The position numbers and the translations under genes are program-made. This document shows, in pieces, positions 33,016 through 42,581 of a stretch of DNA of 64,000 nucleotides. Origin of the DNA: Flavobacterium johnsoniae (GTDB lineage Bacteria; Bacteroidota; Bacteroidia; Flavobacteriales; Flavobacteriaceae); the NCBI RefSeq assembly GCF_001879205.1, contig NZ_MLFK01000007.1, forward strand, positions 558,001 through 622,000, written 5' to 3'. How positions within the stretch are numbered: the first letter of the stretch is position 1; each line of letters begins with the position of its first letter. The notes beneath the pieces are model-generated. The model ran no database searches and was not told where the DNA came from. It saw nothing but the letters and a program-made list of their open reading frames with translations.

Positions 33016-33693
33016 ATGAAAATTACATTTTACGGACACGCTTCGTTAGGAATTGAAGCAGGTGGTAAACACATTATTGTGGATCCCTTTATTACAGGAA
33101 ACCCTCTTGCAGATGCAATTGACATCAATACTCTTAGAGCAGATTATATCCTTTTAACCCACGCGCATCTCGACCATGTTTTAGATGTGGAAGCAATTGC
33201 AAAAAATACAGATGCAGTTATTGTTTCAAATGCCGAAATTACAACCTATTATGAAAAGAAAGGCTTTAAATCGCACTTTATGAATCATGGAGGAAGCTGG
33301 AATTTTGATTTCGGAAAAGTAAAATATGTTCACGCCAGCCATTCGAGCAGTTTTGCAGATGGCAGCTATGGAGGGAATCCTGGAGGGTTTGTGATAGAAA
33401 CAGATAGTAAAAATATTTACATTGCAGGTGATACAGCATTAACTTATGATATGAAATTAATTCCCCTTCGTACCAAACTGGATTTAGCCATTTTTCCAAT
33501 CGGGGACAATTTTACAATGGATATAGAAGACGCTATAACTGCTTCAGATTTTGTGGAGTGCAGTAAAATTCTGGGATATCATTATGATAGTAATCCGTAC
33601 ATTAAAATCAATCACGAAGAATCTGTGAAAAAATTTGCAGATAGAGGAAAAGAACTGCTGCTTTTGAACGTTGGTGAATTTTTAGAATTATAA
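33016..33693 (+). CDS. UPF0173 metal-dependent hydrolase (beta-lactamase fold)
   Basis: The 225-residue cytosolic protein has the metallo-beta-lactamase signature THAHLDH near residues 50-56. FITGNPLAD, HASHSSSF, AGDTALTYDMKLI and GYHYDSNPYI complete the metal ligands. The family (UlaG/UPF0173-like) hydrolyses phosphodiester or lactone-type bonds; the substrate is unknown. A promoter with a candidate operator precedes it. A hairpin follows 24 bp after the stop. Confidence 0.93.
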   Translation: MKITFYGHASLGIEAGGKHIIVDPFITGNPLADAIDINTLRADYILLTHAHLDHVLDVEAIAKNTDAVIVSNAEITTYYEKKGFKSHFMNHGGSWNFDFGKVKYVHASHSSSFADGSYGGNPGGFVIETDSKNIYIAGDTALTYDMKLIPLRTKLDLAIFPIGDNFTMDIEDAITASDFVECSKILGYHYDSNPYIKINHEESVKKFADRGKELLLLNVGEFLEL

Positions 33694-33716
33694 TAATAAA
33701 TTAATCCTTCAATATG

Positions 33717-33775
33717 GCAGAATGCTTCATTTTGAATACATTTTCTCAATGTTGGCATTCTGCAGTCCATTTTTT
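33717..33775 (+). terminator. Possible terminator, 9-bp stem with long loop
   Basis: GCAGAATGC (33717-33725) and GCATTCTGC (33755-33763) are exact reverse complements with a 29-nt loop; TTTTTTATA follows. The loop is long, so the call is weak. The rest of the 308-bp gap to 34001 contains GGGCTGAGCCC at 33983-33993, just before the next ATG, and no other feature. Confidence 0.4.
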
Positions 33776-34001
33776 ATATAGTAGCAATGGATCAAAATAG
33801 TGAGATTGTGACTTCTAAATTACTGTCCTCCTAAAGAAATTCGGTCTCTGAACAACGATTATGGATGAGATTATTAAACTCCACTAAAAAGTGCCAATGG
33901 TACAGATACAAAATTAGCACACCCCGATAATTTGGCATCCAGCATTTATAAATAAAACAAGCATTGTAATCCACTAATAAACGGGCTGAGCCCATAACAA
34001 G

Positions 34002-34646
34002 ATGAAAAAAATAAACATAAAATGGCTGTCGGGCTTTCTGCTGTTAATCTTGGCATTATCAGGGTGCGGCAATGATTCAAAGCCGCCTGTCATGCAAGCG
34101 CACAGCATCAGGCAAAATTCTGGATGGCAGTCACAGTACGATCATATCGACCCAAAAGATTTACCGGACAATGCCATCGAGCTTACCAGTGAGCAATGGA
34201 TGGTGGTTACCGCAGGCAGAGAAAAAGCATTTAACAGCATGGTGATCAGCTGGGGAGGATTAGGTTTTATATGGGAAAAACCAGTAGTTTTTACTTTCAT
34301 AAACAGCAGCAGATATACTTATCAGTTTTTACAGCAGGAGAGTGGCTACACTTTGACTGTCTTCTCCGAAAAATACCGGGGGGCATTACGAATTTTAGGC
34401 AATAAGTCAGGAAAGTCTAACGACAAAGTGAAAGAAGCAGGTCTTACACCGATAAAAACGCCGTCAGGACTAATGGCCTATAAGGAAGCAAGGATGATTA
34501 TTGAATGTAAAAATATAATGATACAGGATTTAGACTATAATAAGACAGCTGCGTCTTATAAAATTGCTGATATGTACAAAAATGCACCGACCTCTCATCA
34601 CAATATGTTTATATCCGAAATTACAAATATATGGCTAAAGAAATAA
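34002..34646 (+). CDS. Lipoprotein with flavin-reductase-like split-barrel domain
   Basis: The 214-residue protein has a lipoprotein signal ending LSGCGND (Cys near residue 22). The rest matches the flavin-reductase/flavoredoxin split barrel: WMVVTAGREKAFNSMVISWGG, VFTFINSSRYTYQF, GYTLTVFSEKYR and EARMIIECKNIMI. This domain binds FMN and exchanges electrons with NAD(P)H or redox partners. Most relatives are cytosolic; a lipoprotein tail places this one on the outer face of a membrane. It overlaps the PepSY-type gene by 16 bp, so they are coupled. Confidence 0.82.
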   Translation: MKKINIKWLSGFLLLILALSGCGNDSKPPVMQAHSIRQNSGWQSQYDHIDPKDLPDNAIELTSEQWMVVTAGREKAFNSMVISWGGLGFIWEKPVVFTFINSSRYTYQFLQQESGYTLTVFSEKYRGALRILGNKSGKSNDKVKEAGLTPIKTPSGLMAYKEARMIIECKNIMIQDLDYNKTAASYKIADMYKNAPTSHHNMFISEITNIWLKK

Positions 34647-35218
34647 TTAACAATTCGACCTGGGGCAATACCTTGCGCAAATACAGCAGAAATCTGCATG
34701 GTCACCTATCGTTCTTTTTTTCGGGAGTGCTTTTCATTTACATTGTTTCTGGGATCGCAATGAACCACCAAAACATTTTTAACCCGCAGTATGATGTATC
34801 TGTCCGACAGTACACAGCTGCAGGACAATTTCCGCACGGCGCAAATTTTACTAAAAGCGAAATTGTAAACCTCCTTAGACCTGTATCGGAAGACCAGCAT
34901 TACAAAAAGCATTTTTATCCCAATCCTCAAACACTGAAAGTTTTCCTTTCGACTGGTTCCTCCTTTACCGTTGATACCGCAAACGGCCAGGTGGAATATC
35001 AAGGGATAAAAAGACGTCCGTTTTTCTTCCAGTTATCCTTTCTGCACTATAATCCAGGTACGTACTGGAAATATTTTTCCGATGCCTTTGCCGTCAGTAT
35101 CATCATCGTCATCATTACAGGGTTGATTATGAACAAGGGTGACCGAGGTTTCTTCGGTATCCGTGGTATTGAATTCGCTTTAGGCATTATCATTCCGCTG
35201 CTGTTTTTGATTTTTTGA
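34631..35218 (+). CDS. PepSY-associated membrane protein
   Basis: The 195-residue protein has one membrane segment near residues 24-43 and two near the C-terminus (about 152-170, 178-195). Histidines at the segment edges (RNLHGHLSFF, GIAMNHQN, SFLHYNPGTYW) are the kind that bind heme in PepSY-type transmembrane proteins. A PepSY-like fold (GQVEYQGIKRRPFFFQ) sits between. The start overlaps the upstream lipoprotein gene by 16 bp. The role inferred is electron transfer across the membrane, because the diflavin reductase gene follows 33 bp later in the same frame. Confidence 0.78.
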   Translation: MAKEIINNSTWGNTLRKYSRNLHGHLSFFFSGVLFIYIVSGIAMNHQNIFNPQYDVSVRQYTAAGQFPHGANFTKSEIVNLLRPVSEDQHYKKHFYPNPQTLKVFLSTGSSFTVDTANGQVEYQGIKRRPFFFQLSFLHYNPGTYWKYFSDAFAVSIIIVIITGLIMNKGDRGFFGIRGIEFALGIIIPLLFLIF

Positions 35219-35251
35219 TAAGAAGAGCAGATACTAAACTTATAAAATTAG

Positions 35252-36673
35252 ATGATTGAAACATTTATGGCTGCAGTTCATACTGGCAGCATTACAGCGG
35301 TTTTTGAAGAACGGCTGTCTGCTATTCATATTCCTCGGCTGCAGATAGGCGGCCCTATTGATAATACCGGACCCCTCATATTACTCATGGCGGCATTGGG
35401 ACTTATAATCTATATTTTATTCGGTATTATTTTAAAAAACAAAAAGTCATCCGCAGTACTCCATACCCCGGGGAATCTGTATTCGGCATCTGCTGCCGAA
35501 TATATTTTATTAGTTGGCTCTGAGACCGGCGGCACGCGCATCTTTGCGCAGGAGCTGTTTAAGCAGTTGACAAATAGTGGTTTAAAGCCCTATTTGACTG
35601 ACATGAATAATTATACTGAATATCCTCAGGCCAAATATTTGCTGGTGCTTACCTCCACCTATGGTGAAGGTGATGCTCCTTCAAGTGCGTCCCGTTTTTT
35701 AAACATACTGGAGAAAACCCCGCAAACTCACAAGGTCAATGTTTCGGTAGCAGGTTTTGGGTCACTGGATTACGCTGATTTTTGCGGTTATTCCGAACAG
35801 GTATTCAGGGCTTTGCAGCATCAAGGCTGGGCTGATATGACTATTCCCCTGTACATGATAAACGACAAATCTGCCGAACAGTTTTCGCAATGGGTTAAAG
35901 CGCTGATAAACTGTTATTCCCTGCCGCTGATAGCATCTCCGGCTCTTTTTTCTGCCAGACCAAGGGAATTCAAAACTTTTGCGTTTGCAGACAGGTATTT
36001 TTCCACAGACGAGCAGCTGTTCCGTGTCTGCATTAAGGCCGATTCTAAAGTCAGTTTTACCTCCGGTGATCTTTTAACTATTTATCCCGCTGATGATAAT
36101 AGGGAACGTTTCTATTCCGTTTCCAGGATAGGGGATACAATTGAATTGGTCGTACGTGAATTCCCAAGCGGGCTGGGAAGTACTTTTCTGAAAAATTCGC
36201 CGCTGGGAACTTCGTTTCAGGCGAGGGTAATGGAAAACCCTAAGTTTCATTTTCCTGATAATAAACGTCCCGTCATCATGATAGCCAACGGAACTGGTAT
36301 CGCGCCTTTCAGGGGTATGATCAACGCAAACAAACAAGTGCCCGTTCATCTTTTTTATGGTTCGAGGCAAAAAGAGGTGTATGACAGTTTTTTGAAACAG
36401 GAATTGGAACAATACCTGCTGAGCGGCAAACTTTCCAGCCAGTACCTGGCTTTTTCACGTGATAAAGAAAGGCTGTATATTACCGAGCTTATAAAAGAGC
36501 AGTCAGAGTTGGTGACGCAGGTCCTGCGTGACAAGGGCACTATTATGATTTGTGGTTCGCTGACCATGCAAAAAGATGTCGTAGCGCAGATTTCTTTGGC
36601 CTGCAAGGAAGCCTTACAAAAGGATATACAGCAGTATTTGGACAACGGTCAGATAGTATCAGACTGCTATTAA
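35252..36673 (+). CDS. Membrane-anchored diflavin reductase (flavodoxin-FNR fusion)
   Basis: The 473-residue protein has one membrane segment near residues 43-64. A flavodoxin domain follows (GSETGGTRIFA near 90-100, LTSTYGEGDAPSSA, VAGFGSLDYADFCG) and then a ferredoxin-NADP-reductase-like part: RFYSVSRI, FPSGLGSTFL, IMIANGTGIAPFRG and MICGSLTMQKDV. It resembles the CysJ/P450-reductase layout, moving electrons from NADPH via FAD to FMN. It has no heme-protein domain of its own. Membrane anchoring and operon position suggest the PepSY-type protein is its electron acceptor. Confidence 0.88.
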   Translation: MIETFMAAVHTGSITAVFEERLSAIHIPRLQIGGPIDNTGPLILLMAALGLIIYILFGIILKNKKSSAVLHTPGNLYSASAAEYILLVGSETGGTRIFAQELFKQLTNSGLKPYLTDMNNYTEYPQAKYLLVLTSTYGEGDAPSSASRFLNILEKTPQTHKVNVSVAGFGSLDYADFCGYSEQVFRALQHQGWADMTIPLYMINDKSAEQFSQWVKALINCYSLPLIASPALFSARPREFKTFAFADRYFSTDEQLFRVCIKADSKVSFTSGDLLTIYPADDNRERFYSVSRIGDTIELVVREFPSGLGSTFLKNSPLGTSFQARVMENPKFHFPDNKRPVIMIANGTGIAPFRGMINANKQVPVHLFYGSRQKEVYDSFLKQELEQYLLSGKLSSQYLAFSRDKERLYITELIKEQSELVTQVLRDKGTIMICGSLTMQKDVVAQISLACKEALQKDIQQYLDNGQIVSDCY

Positions 36674-36921
36674 AGCAGCAAATGGCTGCGCTGAAGTAAA
36701 TTGGTAAAAATAATTAAGGGCATTTTTTGCACCCTAAATTATTTTATAAATGTTTATTAAAAGAAAAACAATTTTTTAAAATCAGACTCAGCTTTTAGTG
36801 TAAAAAACTATGAAGTCCAAACTGTAAGTGCCGCGATTTTGCCATAAAACATAAATAAGTGAATGATCATTAAAATTTGCCTTAAGTTTTGCGTCCAAAT
36901 TTAAAGGCGGCTTCTATATAA

Positions 36922-36948
36922 TAAAGGCTGTCTTTTGGACAGCCTTTA
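36922..36948. terminator. 11-bp hairpin, weak terminator candidate
   Basis: Stem 36922-36932 with 36938-36948 closes a 5-nt loop. Neither side has a clean T tract. It is in the 354-bp gap between the diflavin reductase and convergent M16 genes, which otherwise contains nothing I can name. Confidence 0.4.
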
Positions 36949-37027
36949 AAAACTAATTAAAATAAAAAATAAAAAAATCGATAAGAACATTATAAACCCA
37001 ATTCAGGATAAGGTTTATAAGAGATTC

Positions 37028-39823
37028 TTATTTTGCTTTCATCAGTACTTGTACAGTGTTAGATTTCTTTAAAGCATTCAAAGTGAATTCTTTCACATCT
37101 TTTGCAGTTATCGCACTTAAAGTACTTTTAAGAAGTTCCGTATCTAGAGGTTCTTCGTTATCACGAGCATAAGAGCTTATAACGCTTAACCAATAATTGT
37201 TCTGTTTAATTTGTTCCTGATGATTTTTAACAATAGATTGTTTGATGTCTTCCAGCATATTGGCAGGAATGTTTTCGGTTTGTACTCTTGTAATTTCAGC
37301 ATGTACAATTTTCACCAAAGCATCTGCTTTATCAGGATTACAATCGAAGTTAATTTCTAGAGAAAATAATGGAGCAGGAATCTGCGAAATATTAGCTCGC
37401 ACCTGAACGCCGTAACTGCCGCCTTCTTCTTCACGAATGGTTTCTAAATAGCGTTTTGTGAGCCACTCAGATAAAATATAACTGAAGATTTTGTTCTTTT
37501 TGTTATAAACAACCTCTTTGTTTTCTAAATGAAGATAAACAGTTGTTTTTGGCGTATCCATTGTTCTGAAAATCGTTTTTTCTACTTTTCCCTCTTTCAT
37601 GGCAATCTTATGATCGACATATTTTTCTGTTCTGTCATTTGCTGTAATGTTTCCTAAATAGGTATTGATTGCAGCAATATCTTTTTCTGAAATGTTTCCG
37701 ACGAATAGAAACGTGAAATCACCTGCGTTTGAGAAACGTTCTGTATAGAATTTTATAGCTTTATTTAAATCAAGGGAATTGATAAAATCCTGTGTTAAAA
37801 GCCAGTTACGTTTGCTGTAATTACTGTTTAGATTTGAAATAGTATCGTTTAAAGCCTTTTCATTGCTGTTTGAAGCATTATTTAATTTGTTTTGATACTG
37901 CTCTTTTATCTTGTCAAAGGTACTGTTGTCAAATCTCGGATGCTGGAAATATAAATAAGTAAGCTGTAATAAAGTGGTCAAAGATTCTTTGTTGCTGCTT
38001 CCGTTAAAACCTTCGTACAAACCTCCAATATACGGACTCACAGTGGCGGTTTTTCCAGTTAGTTTCTTTTTTAAATCGGTAAATTTATAATCGCCTAAAC
38101 CAGAATACGCAGCCACACCCGATGCAATTTGAGCCGAAGGAAGATCTTTCCAGTGTGCTAGAGAATTTCCTCCAGCGCTGTAAGCTGAAAACAAAATCTG
38201 GTCTTTACTTAAAGAAGTTGGATAAATAATCACTTTTGCACCGTTTGCCAACGTATATTTTTTCGCATTAGCGAATAGTTTTATGTCTTCGATTTTTGCG
38301 ATTGGTCTTTCTGTCAATTCTTCTTTCACCAATGAAGCTGTTAATTCTTCTTCTTTGTAAGGTTCTAATTTAGAATTTGAAATGGTTTTAATGGCATTCC
38401 AGTACTCGTTTGCTTCGGGAAATTTCATTGCAGCATCTTCTGGAGCAGAAACCGATAATACTAAATTATCTTTTGGCTCTAAAGCTTTAAATGCAGTATT
38501 TACCTGATCTAAAGTAACAGTATTCAAGAAAGCATTAATCCATTCATGTTCTCCCTCAACACTAAAAACCGGATTGGATTCTAAAAAATAAAGCTGTAAT
38601 TGTTCTGCCCAATAACTGTTTCCAATTTTATCTTTATTTGCTAAACGATTGTCATAGCTGGTGCGCATTTTAGTTTTCAAGCGGTCCAATTCCTGCTGTG
38701 TAAATCCGTTTTGCACCGCTCTTTCAAATTCTCGGTAAGCTTCGGTAAAAGCTTCGATGAACTTTCCTTTTTTTGGCGTAACATTTAATGAAAATTTGCT
38801 GTCTAATCTCGAAAGATTTTCATTTGAAATTCCGAATGCCAAACCTGCAGTTTCGTTATTGATAATGTATTCGTTAAATCGGTTATTCATCATTTGCAAA
38901 GCCAGATTTTCCTGCATGCTTTTGTTCATTTCGGCCTCATCCTGAACTAAAGGTTTTGGTTTGTTGTATGAAAGTGAAATTCCAGAACGCTGTAACTCTT
39001 TGTCAGTTGCCAGCACATAACGATTTTCTTTTTGGAACGGAATTTTTTCATACGTTCTTTTATTGATTTTTTTGGGTTTTGGTATCGAACCGAAAATCTC
39101 TTTAACACGTTTTTCGATTACAGTCACATCGATGTCACCTGTAATTACGACAGCTTGATTTTGAGGCTGATACCATTTCTTGTAATACTCTCGTAGTACT
39201 TGATACTTGAAATTATTGATGACATTCAAATCTCCAATAACATTGCGTTTTGCATATTTTGAACCTTCAAAAAGAACTTTGTTGATTTTTTCGCCTGTTC
39301 TGTAATCTGCATTTCTTCTGGTACGCCATTCTTCGCGAATTACGCCTCTTTCGGCATCAATTTCGTTATGGGCAAGAAGGAGAGAGCCAGACCAGTCGTG
39401 CAGTACATACATGCAAGAATCCAATAAAGTTTTGTCTTGCGAGGGAACATTGCTGATGTTGTAAACCGTTTCGTCGTAAGCCGTGTAAGCATTAATATCT
39501 TTTCCGAAAGAAACACCTTGTTTTTCCAGCATGTTGATGATTCCTTTTCCTTTAAAATGCTCTGTTCCGTTAAAAGCCATGTGTTCCAAAAAATGAGCTA
39601 ATCCGTCCTGATCGTCATTTTCTAAAATTGCCCCAACGTTTTGCACGAAATAGAAATCGGCTCTGTCTTTTGGCCATTCGTTGTGCATGATAAAATACTG
39701 CATCCCATTTGGAAGCGTTCCGTGTGCGACTTCTTTCGGAAGCGGAAACGTAGTTTTAAACTGCGCAGAAACTTGAGATAAACCCAGAAGCAGGAAATGC
39801 GCTAGAATTAATTTTGTTTTCAT
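37028..39823 (-). CDS. Secreted M16-family zinc peptidase
   Basis: The 931-residue protein has a signal peptide (to about VSAQF). The inverted zinc motif HFLEH is at residues 77-81, with the distal Glu near 158 in HNEIDAERGVIREEW. Two peptidase-like halves follow, the second degenerate (about 520-930), as in insulysin/pitrilysin-like single-chain forms. It would cut peptides up to a few dozen residues in the periplasm. It is the last gene of the FecI/FecR-SusCD operon. Confidence 0.93.
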   Translation of the reverse strand: MKTKLILAHFLLLGLSQVSAQFKTTFPLPKEVAHGTLPNGMQYFIMHNEWPKDRADFYFVQNVGAILENDDQDGLAHFLEHMAFNGTEHFKGKGIINMLEKQGVSFGKDINAYTAYDETVYNISNVPSQDKTLLDSCMYVLHDWSGSLLLAHNEIDAERGVIREEWRTRRNADYRTGEKINKVLFEGSKYAKRNVIGDLNVINNFKYQVLREYYKKWYQPQNQAVVITGDIDVTVIEKRVKEIFGSIPKPKKINKRTYEKIPFQKENRYVLATDKELQRSGISLSYNKPKPLVQDEAEMNKSMQENLALQMMNNRFNEYIINNETAGLAFGISNENLSRLDSKFSLNVTPKKGKFIEAFTEAYREFERAVQNGFTQQELDRLKTKMRTSYDNRLANKDKIGNSYWAEQLQLYFLESNPVFSVEGEHEWINAFLNTVTLDQVNTAFKALEPKDNLVLSVSAPEDAAMKFPEANEYWNAIKTISNSKLEPYKEEELTASLVKEELTERPIAKIEDIKLFANAKKYTLANGAKVIIYPTSLSKDQILFSAYSAGGNSLAHWKDLPSAQIASGVAAYSGLGDYKFTDLKKKLTGKTATVSPYIGGLYEGFNGSSNKESLTTLLQLTYLYFQHPRFDNSTFDKIKEQYQNKLNNASNSNEKALNDTISNLNSNYSKRNWLLTQDFINSLDLNKAIKFYTERFSNAGDFTFLFVGNISEKDIAAINTYLGNITANDRTEKYVDHKIAMKEGKVEKTIFRTMDTPKTTVYLHLENKEVVYNKKNKIFSYILSEWLTKRYLETIREEEGGSYGVQVRANISQIPAPLFSLEINFDCNPDKADALVKIVHAEITRVQTENIPANMLEDIKQSIVKNHQEQIKQNNYWLSVISSYARDNEEPLDTELLKSTLSAITAKDVKEFTLNALKKSNTVQVLMKAK

Positions 39824-39959
39824 TTTTGATAGTTATTGTTCTTTTTTTGATTGAATTTTTATTTGAAAAAAGTATAGGAAGTTACTGCTGTTAGTTTGAA
39901 GGTCTCATACGAGACCTCCAAATAACAGTCTTTGGGGTGTATAAAGGTATCGGCTTATA

Positions 39960-42557
39960 TTACATCCAGTCAGGACGCGCGGCCCCTTTTAAATAAAAGT
40001 CAAAATACTGCTGCATTTTGAGCGTCCAGTCTTTTCTATTCGCCGCATCATCTAAAGTATGTCCTTCTTTTTTGTAATTCACTAATAAAGCAGTTTTGCC
40101 TAAACGTCGAAGTGCAAAAAACAAAGATTGTCCTTCCTGATAAGGCACTGCACGGTCATTATCATTGTGAAAAATAAGGATTGGCGTTTGGATGTTTTTA
40201 GCCGAAAATATAGGCGAATTTTTGATGTATCCGTCCAGATTGTCGTGCATAGAACTTCCCATGCGATATTGATCGGCTTCGTATTTAAACATTGTCGAAA
40301 TACCATTGGATCGCATTACAGGATAATTGGCAGTAAAATTGCTTACCCCGGAACCCACAATTGCACAGCTGAAAAGATTGGTTTTTGTAGTTAAGAAAGA
40401 AGTTTCGTAACCGCCAAAACTATGTCCCTGAATTCCAATTTTGCCTTTCTCCGTAATGCCTTTTGAAATTAAATATTCAATCCCGCTGATGACATCATTG
40501 TACACGCTGTTTCCAACGTCGCCATACGTATAATGTACATCTGGCTGGAAAACAATGTAACCCTGGCTTACAAAAGTTGGAATATTAATATTGGAAGTGC
40601 TGACTTCAGGCTGATGGTACTGATTAAAATCTTCAGTATGTTTTTCGTAAAAATGAACAATTACTGGATATGTTTTTTTGCTGTCGTAATTGTCCGGAAG
40701 ATATAGATTTCCCTGGTTTTCTTTGCCGTTAAAAGTTTTCCATCTCAGCAATTTAGAAGTTCCCCAGGCATAATCTTTCTGCTGTGGATTGATGTTGGTA
40801 ATTCTTTGCTGTGATTTAAAATTTTCAGTTCCCCACCATAAATCTGGAAAAGTAGTATAGCTTTCTTTAGAGAATAAAACACTCGAATTATCTCCAGAAA
40901 CGTCTTCAATGCGTACGTTATATTCTGAAGGAGCTAATATTTTTGTAATAGAATTGGCATCGACTAATTTATAAACCCCTTTCGATTTATGTTCTGTATC
41001 GAAACCATTTAATGTAATGGTTTTTATGTTGTCTAAATTTCCAAAATAACCTTGTTCTCCATATCGAAGTTCCGTTTTGTTTTTTCTTCCATACTGCTGC
41101 GTGAGCGAATACGCCTTTTTTTGATTGGTCAGGTCAATAGCCCACAAATCAAACTGATCGTATAAAACGACTGTGTTTCCATTATCTAACCAGCCCGCGA
41201 TTCCGTAAGCGGTATTTGCCGATTTCATATCTACATTATCATCTGAAATCGGAAAAGGAATTTGTAAACTGATATTTTTGAATTGCATAGAACTGCTGTC
41301 AAAAACGGTCCACACTTTTGCCTTTTCATCATAAAAAACAGCAAAACTTCCCTGCGGATTCCAAGTTGGACTGCCAAAAACGCCTGTTAATATTTTTGTA
41401 GATTTTCCTGTTTCGGCATCGATCCAGTAAACATCATTACGTTCGTTAAAAGTCCAGTCTACTTCTACGGCATACGGTTTTTTATCTAAACCATAAACAC
41501 CTTTAAAGCTGCCAGATTCTGGTATTAAAACCTGATCAAATTCACTAGTTGAAGCAATTTTGACTACTTTTTTATTTTGGATATCATAAAGAAATTTCTG
41601 CTCGCTTGGAAGTGTTTTGGAACTTCTCAACAATTCCTGTCTGCGTTCCATTGTTCCCTGATTCGATCTCCAGATTTCAACACCCGATTTTGGAATCTGA
41701 GTATTTTCCGGACGCTTATTCGAGTTTACTGACAAGGTGATAAAGCGACTATTTTCATTTAATCCATACGCTGTTTTTGAAATCGAATAACCAGACTCGC
41801 TTAACTTGATATCATCATAATTGAATACGGCTTTTGTTGAATTAGTATTGAGATTAAAATAATAAACCATATTAAAATCGGAGCTGTTATTTCCTTTTAA
41901 AGTAAAAGTACCGCCGTTTTCTTTATCGTTTAATTGAAAATCTCCAAAATCAGAAGCTTTCCCACTATAGATAGTTTCTTGTTTACCGCCTGGATTTCCG
42001 TGTTTTAGAAACACTTTGTCTTTTTCGATCTGTGCGTATACAATGGATTTGTTTTTTAAAAAACGAGATGATTTAATGTTGTTTACAGCAATACTGTCAT
42101 TGCTTTCTAAATTGTAACAAACCAAGCGCTGGAGAAAAAAAGGACCTTTTTCAGCCTCAGGACGCGTGTAGTATAGAAAATCAGTTCCTGTAAGAGCATT
42201 GGTATAATGTTTTGTTTTCCAAAGTCTTTTTGCTCCCGTTTTTAAATTTTGGAGTATGGTACTGTCTTTCTTAGTGTACTGAATCCAGTCTTTTTTTCCA
42301 ATGAATTTCAGATCACTGATATTCTCAAAAACCAGACGTTTCCCTTTTGGAGCTTCCTGAACAATAATCTGCTTTTTATTTTCTTTTTCTTCATCTTGAA
42401 ATACAGAACTGTAGGACATCCATTTACCAGTATAGGATAAAGACTTGCTGTTAATTCTCTCCCACGACTGATAAGCCGATTGGTCAACTGTTTTTTTCTG
42501 TGCAGATAAACTATGTACACTCAAAGCGAATGTACATAGTAAGACTATTTTTTTCAT
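39960..42557 (-). CDS. Secreted S9-family (prolyl oligopeptidase-like) serine peptidase
   Basis: The 865-residue protein has a signal peptide (to SLSAQ). A beta-propeller-like N-terminal part is followed by the alpha/beta hydrolase catalytic domain with Ser near 713 in GIQGHSFGGYE, Asp near 801 in FHNDNDRAVP and His near 833 in KKEGHTLDD. S9 enzymes cut short peptides after Pro, Ala or other residues. It starts 24 bp from the TlpA-like gene, so it is co-transcribed. Confidence 0.92.
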   Translation of the reverse strand: MKKIVLLCTFALSVHSLSAQKKTVDQSAYQSWERINSKSLSYTGKWMSYSSVFQDEEKENKKQIIVQEAPKGKRLVFENISDLKFIGKKDWIQYTKKDSTILQNLKTGAKRLWKTKHYTNALTGTDFLYYTRPEAEKGPFFLQRLVCYNLESNDSIAVNNIKSSRFLKNKSIVYAQIEKDKVFLKHGNPGGKQETIYSGKASDFGDFQLNDKENGGTFTLKGNNSSDFNMVYYFNLNTNSTKAVFNYDDIKLSESGYSISKTAYGLNENSRFITLSVNSNKRPENTQIPKSGVEIWRSNQGTMERRQELLRSSKTLPSEQKFLYDIQNKKVVKIASTSEFDQVLIPESGSFKGVYGLDKKPYAVEVDWTFNERNDVYWIDAETGKSTKILTGVFGSPTWNPQGSFAVFYDEKAKVWTVFDSSSMQFKNISLQIPFPISDDNVDMKSANTAYGIAGWLDNGNTVVLYDQFDLWAIDLTNQKKAYSLTQQYGRKNKTELRYGEQGYFGNLDNIKTITLNGFDTEHKSKGVYKLVDANSITKILAPSEYNVRIEDVSGDNSSVLFSKESYTTFPDLWWGTENFKSQQRITNINPQQKDYAWGTSKLLRWKTFNGKENQGNLYLPDNYDSKKTYPVIVHFYEKHTEDFNQYHQPEVSTSNINIPTFVSQGYIVFQPDVHYTYGDVGNSVYNDVISGIEYLISKGITEKGKIGIQGHSFGGYETSFLTTKTNLFSCAIVGSGVSNFTANYPVMRSNGISTMFKYEADQYRMGSSMHDNLDGYIKNSPIFSAKNIQTPILIFHNDNDRAVPYQEGQSLFFALRRLGKTALLVNYKKEGHTLDDAANRKDWTLKMQQYFDFYLKGAARPDWM

Positions 42558-42581
42558 ATAATTAGATTTTCAGAAAGCGAA

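Noticed and set aside
33983..33993. GGGCTGAGCCC as a terminator or operator
   Set aside because: Only 4-5 bp arms with a 1-3 nt centre, no T tract and no second copy seen; noted only in the gap description.
35218..35252. PepSY and diflavin genes as one gene split by a stop
   Set aside because: They share a frame, but several stops (TGA, TAA, TAA) lie between, and the second gene has its own ATG and membrane segment.
36674..37027. A small RNA or gene in the gap after the diflavin reductase
   Set aside because: AT-rich with no open frame of note and only one weak hairpin (36922-36948).
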